DNA from: Candidatus Gottesmanbacteria bacterium CG_4_10_14_0_8_um_filter_37_24
GTDB taxonomy: Bacteria; Patescibacteriota; Microgenomatia; 2-02-FULL-39-11
Length of the DNA stretch: 27,381 nucleotides
NCBI GenBank assembly: GCA_002785215.1
Contig: PFMK01000040.1
Location: 1 to 27,381, forward strand
Reading direction: 5' to 3'
The notes under the pieces are model-generated. The model made no database searches. It was not told the origin of the DNA and saw only the letters and a program-made list of their open reading frames with translations. Shown here piece after piece: positions 8,209 through 15,987 of the stretch; position 1 is the first letter of the stretch; every line of letters begins with the position of its first letter. The position numbers and the translations under genes are program-made.

Positions 8209-9228
8209 CTAATACCTTTTAATAATTTTTCTTCCATACTCGAACAAATATGTAAAATAATACTTGGGAGATAGTATGAAGTCCTTAGTATGCAGGTATT
8301 CTACTTTCCTACCTCCAAAACCTTTTTTGAACATAGACAAGCCAACCCATGGATGGTGCAGATTGTCTTCGGGTGCTATCCCCCAAAAATTATAAATACT
8401 TATCCCTCTATTCATAACTTCTTTAATCACCTCCCACTGTAAAACATAGCTTACTGGTACTTTCTGTTCGATAGATGCGCTATGATGATATATTGCTTGT
8501 TTATTATAAAATAATATCAGTGCAGCTGATAAAAGACGATTATTATAATAACCTCGGAAAAGTATAATTTGCTTATCCTTTAAGAAAGTGACAAATTCTT
8601 CCTTAATTCCTTTATGCGGGATAAAGTGATGTCTTGTTGCAGTTTTTTTATATAGAATCAAAAAATTATCGATATCTTCTTTATTTTGGCTTTTAAATAT
8701 TTTGACCCCTAGTTTTTCACCTTTTCTTATAAGATATCTGGTTGTTTTTCTCATCCCGGAAAAAATTTCTTCCTTCTTTTTATTAAGGTCTAAAACCCAA
8801 ACCAATTCTCCATCCATCGCATGAATCGGAGCATCAATAAATCCTATTTCCTTGAAGATCTGCTTATTATCTTCAGAAGAACTTATTAAAGGATTCATCC
8901 GGATAAAATAGGCATTTTCCTTACACCCTATCTTTTTGAGATAATCTGTTACCATTAATATATTTTTTTTAGACCATTCACTCAAAATTGGCCCATGTCT
9001 TACCTGAATATATATTCCTCTTTTTGCTTTTACCTTAACCACTTGAGCGATTCCAAATAATTTATTATTTAAATAAAACCCTAATCTCCATAATTTTGTA
9101 TTATTTGTCCTGTCATCAAGCTTCTTAGCAACCTCTCCCCAATTCCATGATTGAAATAGACTGTTTGGAGAGTATTGAGTAATATACGCTTCCCAAATTT
9201 TCTTATCAGTGATTTCTTTCACAATCAT
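8209..9228 (-). CDS. FemAB-family aminoacyltransferase (lipid II / peptidoglycan bridge)
   Basis: Member of the FemABX family, which transfers amino acids from aminoacyl-tRNA to the stem peptide of peptidoglycan precursors at the inner membrane face. The 339 residues show two GNAT-like halves: FQSWNWGEVAKKL (25-37) and IYIQVRHGPIL in the first, and ALILFYNKQAIYHHSASI plus the C-terminal block HHPWVGLSMFKKGFGG in the second. That last block matches the family's hPyaGlyrFKkgFGg. A lysine/arginine-rich stretch near 155-180 (MRKTTRYLIRKGEKLG) is conserved in the family. Length matches FemX (about 335-420). The start codon overlaps the stop of the aminotransferase gene by 4 bases, so the two are probably translationally coupled. 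The amino acid added cannot be told from the sequence. Confidence 0.92.
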   Translation of the reverse strand: MIVKEITDKKIWEAYITQYSPNSLFQSWNWGEVAKKLDDRTNNTKLWRLGFYLNNKLFGIAQVVKVKAKRGIYIQVRHGPILSEWSKKNILMVTDYLKKIGCKENAYFIRMNPLISSSEDNKQIFKEIGFIDAPIHAMDGELVWVLDLNKKKEEIFSGMRKTTRYLIRKGEKLGVKIFKSQNKEDIDNFLILYKKTATRHHFIPHKGIKEEFVTFLKDKQIILFRGYYNNRLLSAALILFYNKQAIYHHSASIEQKVPVSYVLQWEVIKEVMNRGISIYNFWGIAPEDNLHHPWVGLSMFKKGFGGRKVEYLHTKDFILSPKYYFTYLFEYGRKIIKRY

Positions 9229-10460
9229 ACGTTATTTATAAAGTTAACTATATTATCTAAATCATCCTGAGACAATCTTGGGTAAGTTGGTAAATTTACT
9301 GACAATTTAGAAAATTTTTCTGCCTGAGTACAAGATCCAATTTTATAACCAATTTTTTCATAATCTACATTACTAGGATCAATAATGTGCTTATACCAAT
9401 TACCTAAAATCATTTTATTATGTTTTGCTCTAGCTAATAATTCTTCAGAATTGTCAACTAGAATATTAAATCTCAAATATATTGAGCCAATTTTTCTTAC
9501 AGGTAGAATTACATCCTTCTTTTTTATATGTCTGAAATAGTAATTTGCATGATTGATTCTCATCTGATTATATCTGTCAATTTTATCTAACTGATTTAGT
9601 AGTAAACTGGCAAGGGCGTTTGGCATTTTTGATGGAAAAATATCCGGTTTGATACCTGATAGTTCTTCCTTATATATTGGTTTAGATAATAATTTAATTT
9701 TTTGCAGTAAAAAAAGAATTAATTTACCTATGTATATGTTATATAAAGGTAGAACAAGATAAAAAAATATGGGGTGAAGTAATTGTTGCAGTATCCAATA
9801 ATATGACGGATAAAGACATTTGTTACGGATATTTCTAAGATTATATTTAACTTTAGCATTTTTTATATTTATAATTGCTAGTCCTCCGAAAACAGAGGAA
9901 ACTACTTTATCTCTACCAAAACTGAAAAAGGCTGCATCTCCGTAACTACCTATTTTTTTTCCGCGAATATTTGCTCCTAGAGAATGAGCACAGTCTTCTA
10001 TAAGTAAGATTTTGTATTTTTGAGTAATTTTTTTTATCATATCTATATTCGCTGGTATTCCGAAAGTATGTTGAATAATTATTGCCTTCGTTTTTATGCT
10101 AATTTGTTTCTCTAAAAGCTTATTATCAATATTTAGTGAATCATCAACATCAATATATTTTGGTTTCGCTCCTGTCCATGTCACTGCATTCGGTACGGCA
10201 ACACACGAAAATGCCTGAACCAACACTTCATCTCCTTTACCTATATCAAAAGATTTTAATATGGCATATAAAGCAGAACGACCGCTGTTGAAAGATACGG
10301 CATTATCCACTTCCAAATATTTACGAAACCATTCTTCAAGTTTAAATACAGCATTGCCAATTTTCCATTGATTGGGAATAAATAAAGTTTTTACTGATTT
10401 TAAAACGTCCGACTTTTCGGTGTTTGGAGACAAAGAAATAGCGATTGGGTAAGAGAACAT
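9225..10460 (-). CDS. DegT/DnrJ/EryC1/StrS-family PLP aminotransferase with hydrophobic insertion
   Basis: Fold-type I PLP enzyme of the DegT family, which usually aminates keto-sugars of nucleotide sugars. The 411 residues contain FNSGRSALYAILKSF (57-71), GDEVLVQAFSCVAVPNAV (76-93), the aspartate block IEDCAHSLGA (154-163) and FFSFGRDKVVSSVFGGLAII (178-197), where K185 should form the PLP Schiff base. Residues about 219-257 are almost continuously hydrophobic (YYWILQQLL, IFFYLVLPLYNIYI, LILFLLQKI), which soluble DegT enzymes lack. This points to membrane association or a hydrophobic substrate. The gene lies between murF (4 bases upstream) and the FemAB gene (4-base overlap), so a cell-envelope role is likely; the exact substrate is unknown. 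Confidence 0.88.
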   Translation of the reverse strand: MFSYPIAISLSPNTEKSDVLKSVKTLFIPNQWKIGNAVFKLEEWFRKYLEVDNAVSFNSGRSALYAILKSFDIGKGDEVLVQAFSCVAVPNAVTWTGAKPKYIDVDDSLNIDNKLLEKQISIKTKAIIIQHTFGIPANIDMIKKITQKYKILLIEDCAHSLGANIRGKKIGSYGDAAFFSFGRDKVVSSVFGGLAIINIKNAKVKYNLRNIRNKCLYPSYYWILQQLLHPIFFYLVLPLYNIYIGKLILFLLQKIKLLSKPIYKEELSGIKPDIFPSKMPNALASLLLNQLDKIDRYNQMRINHANYYFRHIKKKDVILPVRKIGSIYLRFNILVDNSEELLARAKHNKMILGNWYKHIIDPSNVDYEKIGYKIGSCTQAEKFSKLSVNLPTYPRLSQDDLDNIVNFINNV

Positions 10461-10464
10461 ATAT

Positions 10465-12096
10465 TTATAGTAGTTCTTCTAAGATGGATCCGGATTCCTT
10501 TCCTTGAAATATAATAACATCATTTATTCCATTAAACTGATCTAAGATATTGTATGTATTTTTTTTATTATATAAGTATATTTTATTTTCCCCTCCTACT
10601 ACTCGAGAAGCACCATAAGTAAAAGATTTCGAATAATTATTATTTGTAAGAATAATTACGTCACATACTTCCGCAGCTTTTTCCCCAAGTTTTATATGGA
10701 TATTATCAGCTTCTTTTCCTAATTCTATTAATGGAGTTAAAACCAATACTTTTCTTCCTTTAATTCTGCGTATATATTCTAGCGCTGAAAATACTCCTGA
10801 AGGATTAGCATTAAATGTGTCAATAATAATATTTTTTCCTTTAATTTTCGTTAGTTTCATCGTTACGTCTGGAGCAGTCAAATTATTAAAGGCTTTAATA
10901 ACCTGTTTTGAAGTTAAACCTAAATGTAAAGAGATTATGTAAACTGATAGTAGATTCTCGATATTTTGGGCACCGATTAATTTTAACCTCACCTTCTCTT
11001 GTTTATCTTTGTACTGAAGATTAAATTCTGTTGAATTAGTAAATAATTTTATATTATCTGCAATAACTGAGTTAGGGTATTTTTTCGTTAAATAATTTTC
11101 GTGTTTTGTATTACGTTTTACAAAATAAGTGTAAATTTTTAAATCAGGCTTTTGTGTTTTTATCAAGATAACCTTTTTCTCAATATAATCGTTACCGATA
11201 TTTAATATCGCAATTCCATTCCTATTAAGATTATTAATTAATTCAAATTTAGCTTTGACGGTATTATCTATACAGCCGAATAACTGTATATGCTGTTCAT
11301 TTATTCCGGTAATTATCCCTATACTCGGTTTAATAAACTGACAGATTTCCGCTATTTCGCCAATTTTGTATGCGCCTACCTCGGCGATAAATATATTATT
11401 CCTAGGTGAAAGCTTGTTGTTTATTGTCTTAGCGATGCCAATCTCAGTATTATTTGACCCTTCGGTTTTTAATACGTCATATTTTGTCTTTAATACAGAA
11501 TATAGAAATTCCTTTGTGGATGTTTTACCATAACTTCCGGTAATACCAATGACAGTTAGATTCTTCGAGGAGGATATTTTCCTAAATGCTCTGTAAGTGA
11601 TTATTTTCTTGACGATATAACTTATTAAGCTAACTGCCATAATTATTATAATAATTATTAAGGGTAAGACTCTGTCAAATATCTGGATATAAAGTATACT
11701 CGGAAATGGTTTATTTAATATAAAAATGTATGTAATAATAAAAAGCAAAAAGCAGATAATCATAGCCTTAACCGTTTTTATTGGAAAAACAAAGGACCGT
11801 ATTATACCTTTTCTAAAAACATATATCGTCTCAAAAATATATAAAGAAAGAAGAAGATATAGGAGAACGTTTTCAGATCGTAAAAATATTATATTTATTG
11901 CCAATATAATCCACTTTGCAATATTAATGGGATTAATAAGCATTCTCTTTCCCTGAAAAGTGGATAAATGAGCCATCATTCTGTCAAATCTGTACTCTTT
12001 CAATTGCCATAAATATACTTCGTACAATATTACTCTAGACACATGGAGTATAAGCAAAAAATTTATTAAGAGATAAGCAAAATAATATGAAATCAT
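10465..12096 (-). CDS. murF: MurF-like ligase with an N-terminal multi-helix membrane domain
   Basis: Mur ligase expected to add D-Ala-D-Ala to the UDP-MurNAc tripeptide using ATP. The catalytic part (about 178-543) is normal for MurF: P-loop GITGSYGKTSTK (184-195), TEGSNNTEIGIAKT (211-224), HIQLFG near 269-274, GAQNIENLL (375-383), IDTFNANPSG (425-434) and VLTPLIELG (452-460). The first 170 residues are not the usual MurF UDP-MurNAc-binding domain. They hold about five hydrophobic segments (roughly 3-24, 57-72, 76-94, 109-127, 143-165), so the enzyme should be embedded in the membrane. The start overlaps the hydrolase stop by 4 bases. It could act on a lipid-linked or scaffold-held substrate. 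MurF is the best label, but the substrate is not proven. Confidence 0.87.
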   Translation of the reverse strand: MISYYFAYLLINFLLILHVSRVILYEVYLWQLKEYRFDRMMAHLSTFQGKRMLINPINIAKWIILAINIIFLRSENVLLYLLLSLYIFETIYVFRKGIIRSFVFPIKTVKAMIICFLLFIITYIFILNKPFPSILYIQIFDRVLPLIIIIIIMAVSLISYIVKKIITYRAFRKISSSKNLTVIGITGSYGKTSTKEFLYSVLKTKYDVLKTEGSNNTEIGIAKTINNKLSPRNNIFIAEVGAYKIGEIAEICQFIKPSIGIITGINEQHIQLFGCIDNTVKAKFELINNLNRNGIAILNIGNDYIEKKVILIKTQKPDLKIYTYFVKRNTKHENYLTKKYPNSVIADNIKLFTNSTEFNLQYKDKQEKVRLKLIGAQNIENLLSVYIISLHLGLTSKQVIKAFNNLTAPDVTMKLTKIKGKNIIIDTFNANPSGVFSALEYIRRIKGRKVLVLTPLIELGKEADNIHIKLGEKAAEVCDVIILTNNNYSKSFTYGASRVVGGENKIYLYNKKNTYNILDQFNGINDVIIFQGKESGSILEELL

Positions 12097-12806
12097 TGTA
12101 AATATTTTTTTACTGTGTGATAAAATTCCCAGGAATTTTGGAAAGGTAGTCTATGATTAGTATTTTTAACAATTAATAAATCACTATTGTGAAATGTTTT
12201 TTGCATTTTATAAGCTAATGAAACCGGAACTGTTCTATCATTTTCCCCCCAGACTAATAGCGTGTGCTGCTTGATATTTTTCATATCTTCGTCCAAGTCT
12301 TCCCTGATAATTGTTTTGAACGTATCTCTCATATACCCGTTAGTTTGGTTATAATCAGATGCTCTTGCTAAACGGTGTAACATATTTCTCATTTCTGTTC
12401 TATATTCAGATAACATTGGAAGAGAGAAAATAATTCTTCCTATCTTACTTAAAGTCAAAAAAAAGAGGATCTTGCTACTGCGAACCGGCACATAACCAGG
12501 TACTCCGGTTAAAATTAAACTATGCACTTTATGAGGAAACTTAATTGTATACTTAATCGCTACCCTTCCTCCAAAGGAATGAGCCATAAATACGAATTTT
12601 TTCAGTTTTCGTTCAGATACATACTTATTTAAAAAATTTACATAATCATCCAAGCAAAGCGGTCTGTCTATTTTATTATTTTTACCAAATCCGGGAAAAT
12701 CAGGATAATATACTCTATATTTCTTATCCCTGAGTATTTTAATTAACGGTAGATATTTATTCCCGTAAAGATTCCAACCATGAAGAATAATTATCGGAAC
12801 ATACAT
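12093..12806 (-). CDS. Alpha/beta-fold hydrolase
   Basis: A 237-residue alpha/beta hydrolase with the complete machinery: oxyanion motif LHGW (8-11), FPGFGKN (37-43), nucleophile elbow AHSFGG (75-80, S77), acid residue in WGENDRTVP (186-194, D190) and histidine in NTNHRLPF (215-222, H218). A lid of helices lies around 105-165. No signal peptide or membrane helix is seen, so it should be cytoplasmic. The gene starts 8 bases after glmS and overlaps murF by 4 bases, which makes a cell-wall role plausible: an esterase, amidase or peptidase acting on a precursor. The family is too broad to name a substrate, and no gene symbol is justified. Confidence 0.88.
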   Translation of the reverse strand: MYVPIIILHGWNLYGNKYLPLIKILRDKKYRVYYPDFPGFGKNNKIDRPLCLDDYVNFLNKYVSERKLKKFVFMAHSFGGRVAIKYTIKFPHKVHSLILTGVPGYVPVRSSKILFFLTLSKIGRIIFSLPMLSEYRTEMRNMLHRLARASDYNQTNGYMRDTFKTIIREDLDEDMKNIKQHTLLVWGENDRTVPVSLAYKMQKTFHNSDLLIVKNTNHRLPFQNSWEFYHTVKKYLQ

Positions 12807-12814
12807 AATTTATA

Positions 12815-14665
12815 TCATTTTACGGTTACAGATTTTGCTAAATTACGAGGCATATCTGGATTTATTCCGCGTTCCAACGCAAGTAAAAATCCTAGCAATT
12901 GACCCACAACTGCTGAAGGTATTATTGTTGCTATTCCACAGTCACGTATCGGCAGATAGCAGTCAAACACTTCGTGCGGTTTATATGAAATCCCAACTAT
13001 ATATCCTCCTCTTGCTTTCATTTCCATTGCTCCAGCCAGACTGGCACCGTATGTTTCATCATTGGGAAGAAATGCGATACAAGGAGTTCCTTTTTCGATC
13101 AATGCAATAACACCATGCTTTAGCTCACCTGCTGCAAATCCTTCAGCATGAATATATGAGGCTTCTTTTATTTTTAAAGCACTTTCTAAGGCTATTGGAT
13201 AAGATAATCCTCTTCCAATTATATATATATTATTATATCTATTGAGATATTTTACCAACTTACTAATTTTTTTGATATACTCGTCATTTAATATGTCATT
13301 TACTGAAATTATCGATTTTGAGAGCAGATTTATTCCTTCGTCCTTTTTATCGATTATTGAAAACGATATTAAAATAAGATATGCCAGTTTAGCGGTAAAA
13401 GCTTTTGTTGACACTACTGCTTGTTCTGTTCCTGCATGAAGATAGATTTGGTGATCTGATAATCTGCATAATGTTGACCCATATACGTTAACCATTGCTC
13501 CAATTGTTGCACCTTTCGTCTTTGCTTTTTTAATTGCTTCAATAACATCTATGGTCTCTCCAGACTGAGACAATGCCAAAACGAGACTTTTATTTGTTAA
13601 ATAATTTACTAAATAACCGAATTCACTTCCAACTGAATAATTTATATGTCTCTTTGCTATCTTGGAAAAAATATACGTGCCTTCTAAACAAGCATAAGCT
13701 GCCGTACCACATCCAACCAGATAAGTCCCATAAGATTTTTTTATTAATTGGACAATTTTCTGTAAACTTTTGTCTGGATTTCTTATTATTTGATTTATGA
13801 TTTTTGGTTGATCATATATTTCCTTCAACATATGATGGGAAAAGCTACCTTTCCCATCTAATTTATAACTGCATGTCAGCCTATGAAAATTTACTTTATT
13901 CTTTTTATTACCATCTTTTACGTCGTAAATCTCGATTTTATTTCTCTTTACTATTGCGATTTCTTCATCTTCCATATAATAAAGATCTCTTGTATGTCGT
14001 TGAAGAGCATGTGAATCTGAAGCAAGGTAGTTTTCATCTTTTCCTTTTCCTAACACTAAGGGAGAACCGTTTTTTGCGGCTACAATAGACCTAGAGTCTA
14101 AGTCCATTACAATAATCGCATTAAGCCCCGCAAATCTTTTAAATGCTAGTCGAACCGCCTCTAAAAAAGTGCTTCCGTCATCTCTCAAACGAACTTTTTG
14201 TTTCTTGTTTTTTATTTTCTGCTTTTTAAGCTTATTATAATTTTCCTCGATTAAATGAACCGCTACTTCAGTATCTGTCTCCGAGCGAAAATTATGACCG
14301 TTAGAAATTAATTCATTTTTGATTTCATCATAATTTTCGATAATACCATTATGAATTAAAGCGATTTTATTACTGCAATCCAAATGTGGATGGGCGTTAA
14401 TTTTTGTTACACCACCATGTGTAGCCCATCTGGTATGACCCAGAGCAAAATTACTCCGTACTTTTTCAGATAAAACCACTCCGCCAATTTTTCCTGTTTT
14501 TTTAATTATTTTTATTGACTTGATTTCCTTTTTTGCTTTATACTCAATGAAAGTAAACGCAATTCCCCATGAATCGTATCCCCTGTATTCAAGGGTTTTT
14601 AATCCATCTAAAACGATATTGACAGCATTATTCTTTTTCCCAATATATCCAAAAATACCGCACAT
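12815..14665 (-). CDS. glmS: Glutamine--fructose-6-phosphate aminotransferase (isomerizing)
   Basis: Makes glucosamine-6-phosphate from fructose-6-phosphate and glutamine, the entry step to UDP-GlcNAc. The 616 residues hold the class II glutaminase domain with nucleophile Cys2 (MCGIFGY), GHTRWATHGG (76-85), HNGIIENY (105-112) and SETDTEV (128-134). Two SIS sugar-isomerase domains follow, with SQSGETIDV, the AGTEQAVVSTKAF block and AEGFAAGELKHG. The C-terminus ends in PRNLAKSVTVK, as in the family. A short lysine-rich insertion (about 145-160) lies in the glutaminase domain. The 43 bases upstream hold no visible terminator, promoter or ribozyme-like leader; a glmS ribozyme would not fit. It neighbours the GlmU-like gene, which uses the product two steps later. 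Confidence 0.97.
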   Translation of the reverse strand: MCGIFGYIGKKNNAVNIVLDGLKTLEYRGYDSWGIAFTFIEYKAKKEIKSIKIIKKTGKIGGVVLSEKVRSNFALGHTRWATHGGVTKINAHPHLDCSNKIALIHNGIIENYDEIKNELISNGHNFRSETDTEVAVHLIEENYNKLKKQKIKNKKQKVRLRDDGSTFLEAVRLAFKRFAGLNAIIVMDLDSRSIVAAKNGSPLVLGKGKDENYLASDSHALQRHTRDLYYMEDEEIAIVKRNKIEIYDVKDGNKKNKVNFHRLTCSYKLDGKGSFSHHMLKEIYDQPKIINQIIRNPDKSLQKIVQLIKKSYGTYLVGCGTAAYACLEGTYIFSKIAKRHINYSVGSEFGYLVNYLTNKSLVLALSQSGETIDVIEAIKKAKTKGATIGAMVNVYGSTLCRLSDHQIYLHAGTEQAVVSTKAFTAKLAYLILISFSIIDKKDEGINLLSKSIISVNDILNDEYIKKISKLVKYLNRYNNIYIIGRGLSYPIALESALKIKEASYIHAEGFAAGELKHGVIALIEKGTPCIAFLPNDETYGASLAGAMEMKARGGYIVGISYKPHEVFDCYLPIRDCGIATIIPSAVVGQLLGFLLALERGINPDMPRNLAKSVTVK

Positions 14666-14708
14666 ATTTTATTGAGTTAAACTTACGCTAGTAATCCAAT
14701 AATAATAT

Positions 14709-15983
14709 TCATTTCTTGATGTTTTTCTTAATAATCTTACTTTCAATTAACTTAATATAATGATTTGCTTGTAAGTCTTCTGATAAGACTAAACCTGACC
14801 CTACAATAGATTTGCTACCGATCTTTATCCCCGGCATAATTGAGCTATTGACTCCGATTCTAGCACCAGAACCGATCATTGCTCCTAATTTTTTCTTTTC
14901 TGTATCAATAACAATATTTAATACATTTGATTTGATGGTCTCTCCATCAAATCGATAATTTGCCGCAACAGCTCCCGCACCCATAGAGGTATTATCCGCC
15001 AATACACTGTCTCCAATATAATTATTATGGAACCAGCATTTATTTCCTATGTAACTTCTAGCGATTTCCGTTGAAAAACCGACCATACAACCATTCCCAA
15101 TAATTGACTGACGAACAAAAGAATTATTTCCCACAGTTGTATTTTTTCCTATATATACTGGTCCCGAGATCTTAACGTTGTCTAATATTTTTACACCATC
15201 TTCGATAACAACTTCACCTTCTAATGAGGCAGACGGAGATATCATGACTTTTCTTCCTTTTCTTGATTTAATCTTATTTAAGAAAAATTGAGTTAAATCC
15301 AGTATGTGCCATGGATATTTAAGATATCTCCAAAATCCGTTGTATTGAAGGAATTCTAATTGAAACCCTTTGTTTATCATCCTCACGATAGCTTTTTCAT
15401 AAACATCATCGGATGGTGATGTTTCTTCTTTTATTGATTGAAGAAAAAGGTCAGTATTTTCAAAATAATCAAAAATAATTTTAATAATATTACCCGGTCT
15501 CTTATCTTTCTTGGGTTTTTCAATAATTCCTTTAACAAGGTGATTATTAACAACTATATAGCCTCCGGGGAAATATTCATCATGACTAATGCCGGCAATT
15601 ATTCCTTTTGGATGAGTTTTTAATTTCGCGAAAAAATCATTATATAATTTATCATCGTATAAATCTGAAGGGCCAACAATCAAGATTCTATTATTTTTTA
15701 GATAATTCTCCGCAGAGACAACTGCTCCAGCCATACCGTAATCATTGTTTTGTTTTACTAAAACAATATTTAATTCTTTATTTTTTTGTTTTAAGAGCGA
15801 AAATTTGCGGTGATTCCATATGTTGGTTACTATGATAATATTTCTTAATCCTGTTTTTTTTATTTGGTAAAGGGTATGTTCAATCAGAGATAATCCTAAA
15901 AAATTAAGAAAGAGTTTATCTTTAAACGGCCATAAACGAGAGGAATCTCCTCCCGCAAGTATTAATACTTTAATATCATTCAT
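14709..15983 (-). CDS. GlmU-like bifunctional sugar-1-phosphate nucleotidylyltransferase/acetyltransferase
   Basis: Two-domain protein (424 residues). The N-terminal nucleotidyltransferase (1-235) starts VLILAGGDSSRLWPF with K23 at the usual phosphate-binding lysine position, and has GPSDLYDD (104-111) and IIEKPKK (153-159). The C-terminal half (about 248-400) is a left-handed beta-helix of hexapeptide repeats with GAGAVAANYRFDG (335-347). That motif resembles the archaeal ST0452 type (GAGTxxANLRFDG) more than the bacterial GlmU GAGTITCNYDG. By context (murA 4 bases upstream, glmS downstream) it should produce UDP-GlcNAc from glucosamine-1-phosphate, the substrate of MurA and MurG. glmM is not in the window. 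A different NDP-sugar product is possible. The stop is TGA. Confidence 0.85.
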   Translation of the reverse strand: MNDIKVLILAGGDSSRLWPFKDKLFLNFLGLSLIEHTLYQIKKTGLRNIIIVTNIWNHRKFSLLKQKNKELNIVLVKQNNDYGMAGAVVSAENYLKNNRILIVGPSDLYDDKLYNDFFAKLKTHPKGIIAGISHDEYFPGGYIVVNNHLVKGIIEKPKKDKRPGNIIKIIFDYFENTDLFLQSIKEETSPSDDVYEKAIVRMINKGFQLEFLQYNGFWRYLKYPWHILDLTQFFLNKIKSRKGRKVMISPSASLEGEVVIEDGVKILDNVKISGPVYIGKNTTVGNNSFVRQSIIGNGCMVGFSTEIARSYIGNKCWFHNNYIGDSVLADNTSMGAGAVAANYRFDGETIKSNVLNIVIDTEKKKLGAMIGSGARIGVNSSIMPGIKIGSKSIVGSGLVLSEDLQANHYIKLIESKIIKKNIKK

Positions 15984-15987
15984 CTTC

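Noticed and set aside
11636..11665. AT repeat-like run (ATAATTATTATAATAATT) as a tandem repeat or origin element
   Set aside because: It encodes a run of isoleucines in a membrane helix of MurF and is explained by codon use.
14666..14708. glmS ribozyme or other leader before glmS
   Set aside because: Only 43 AT-rich bases separate the genes, far too short for the ribozyme.
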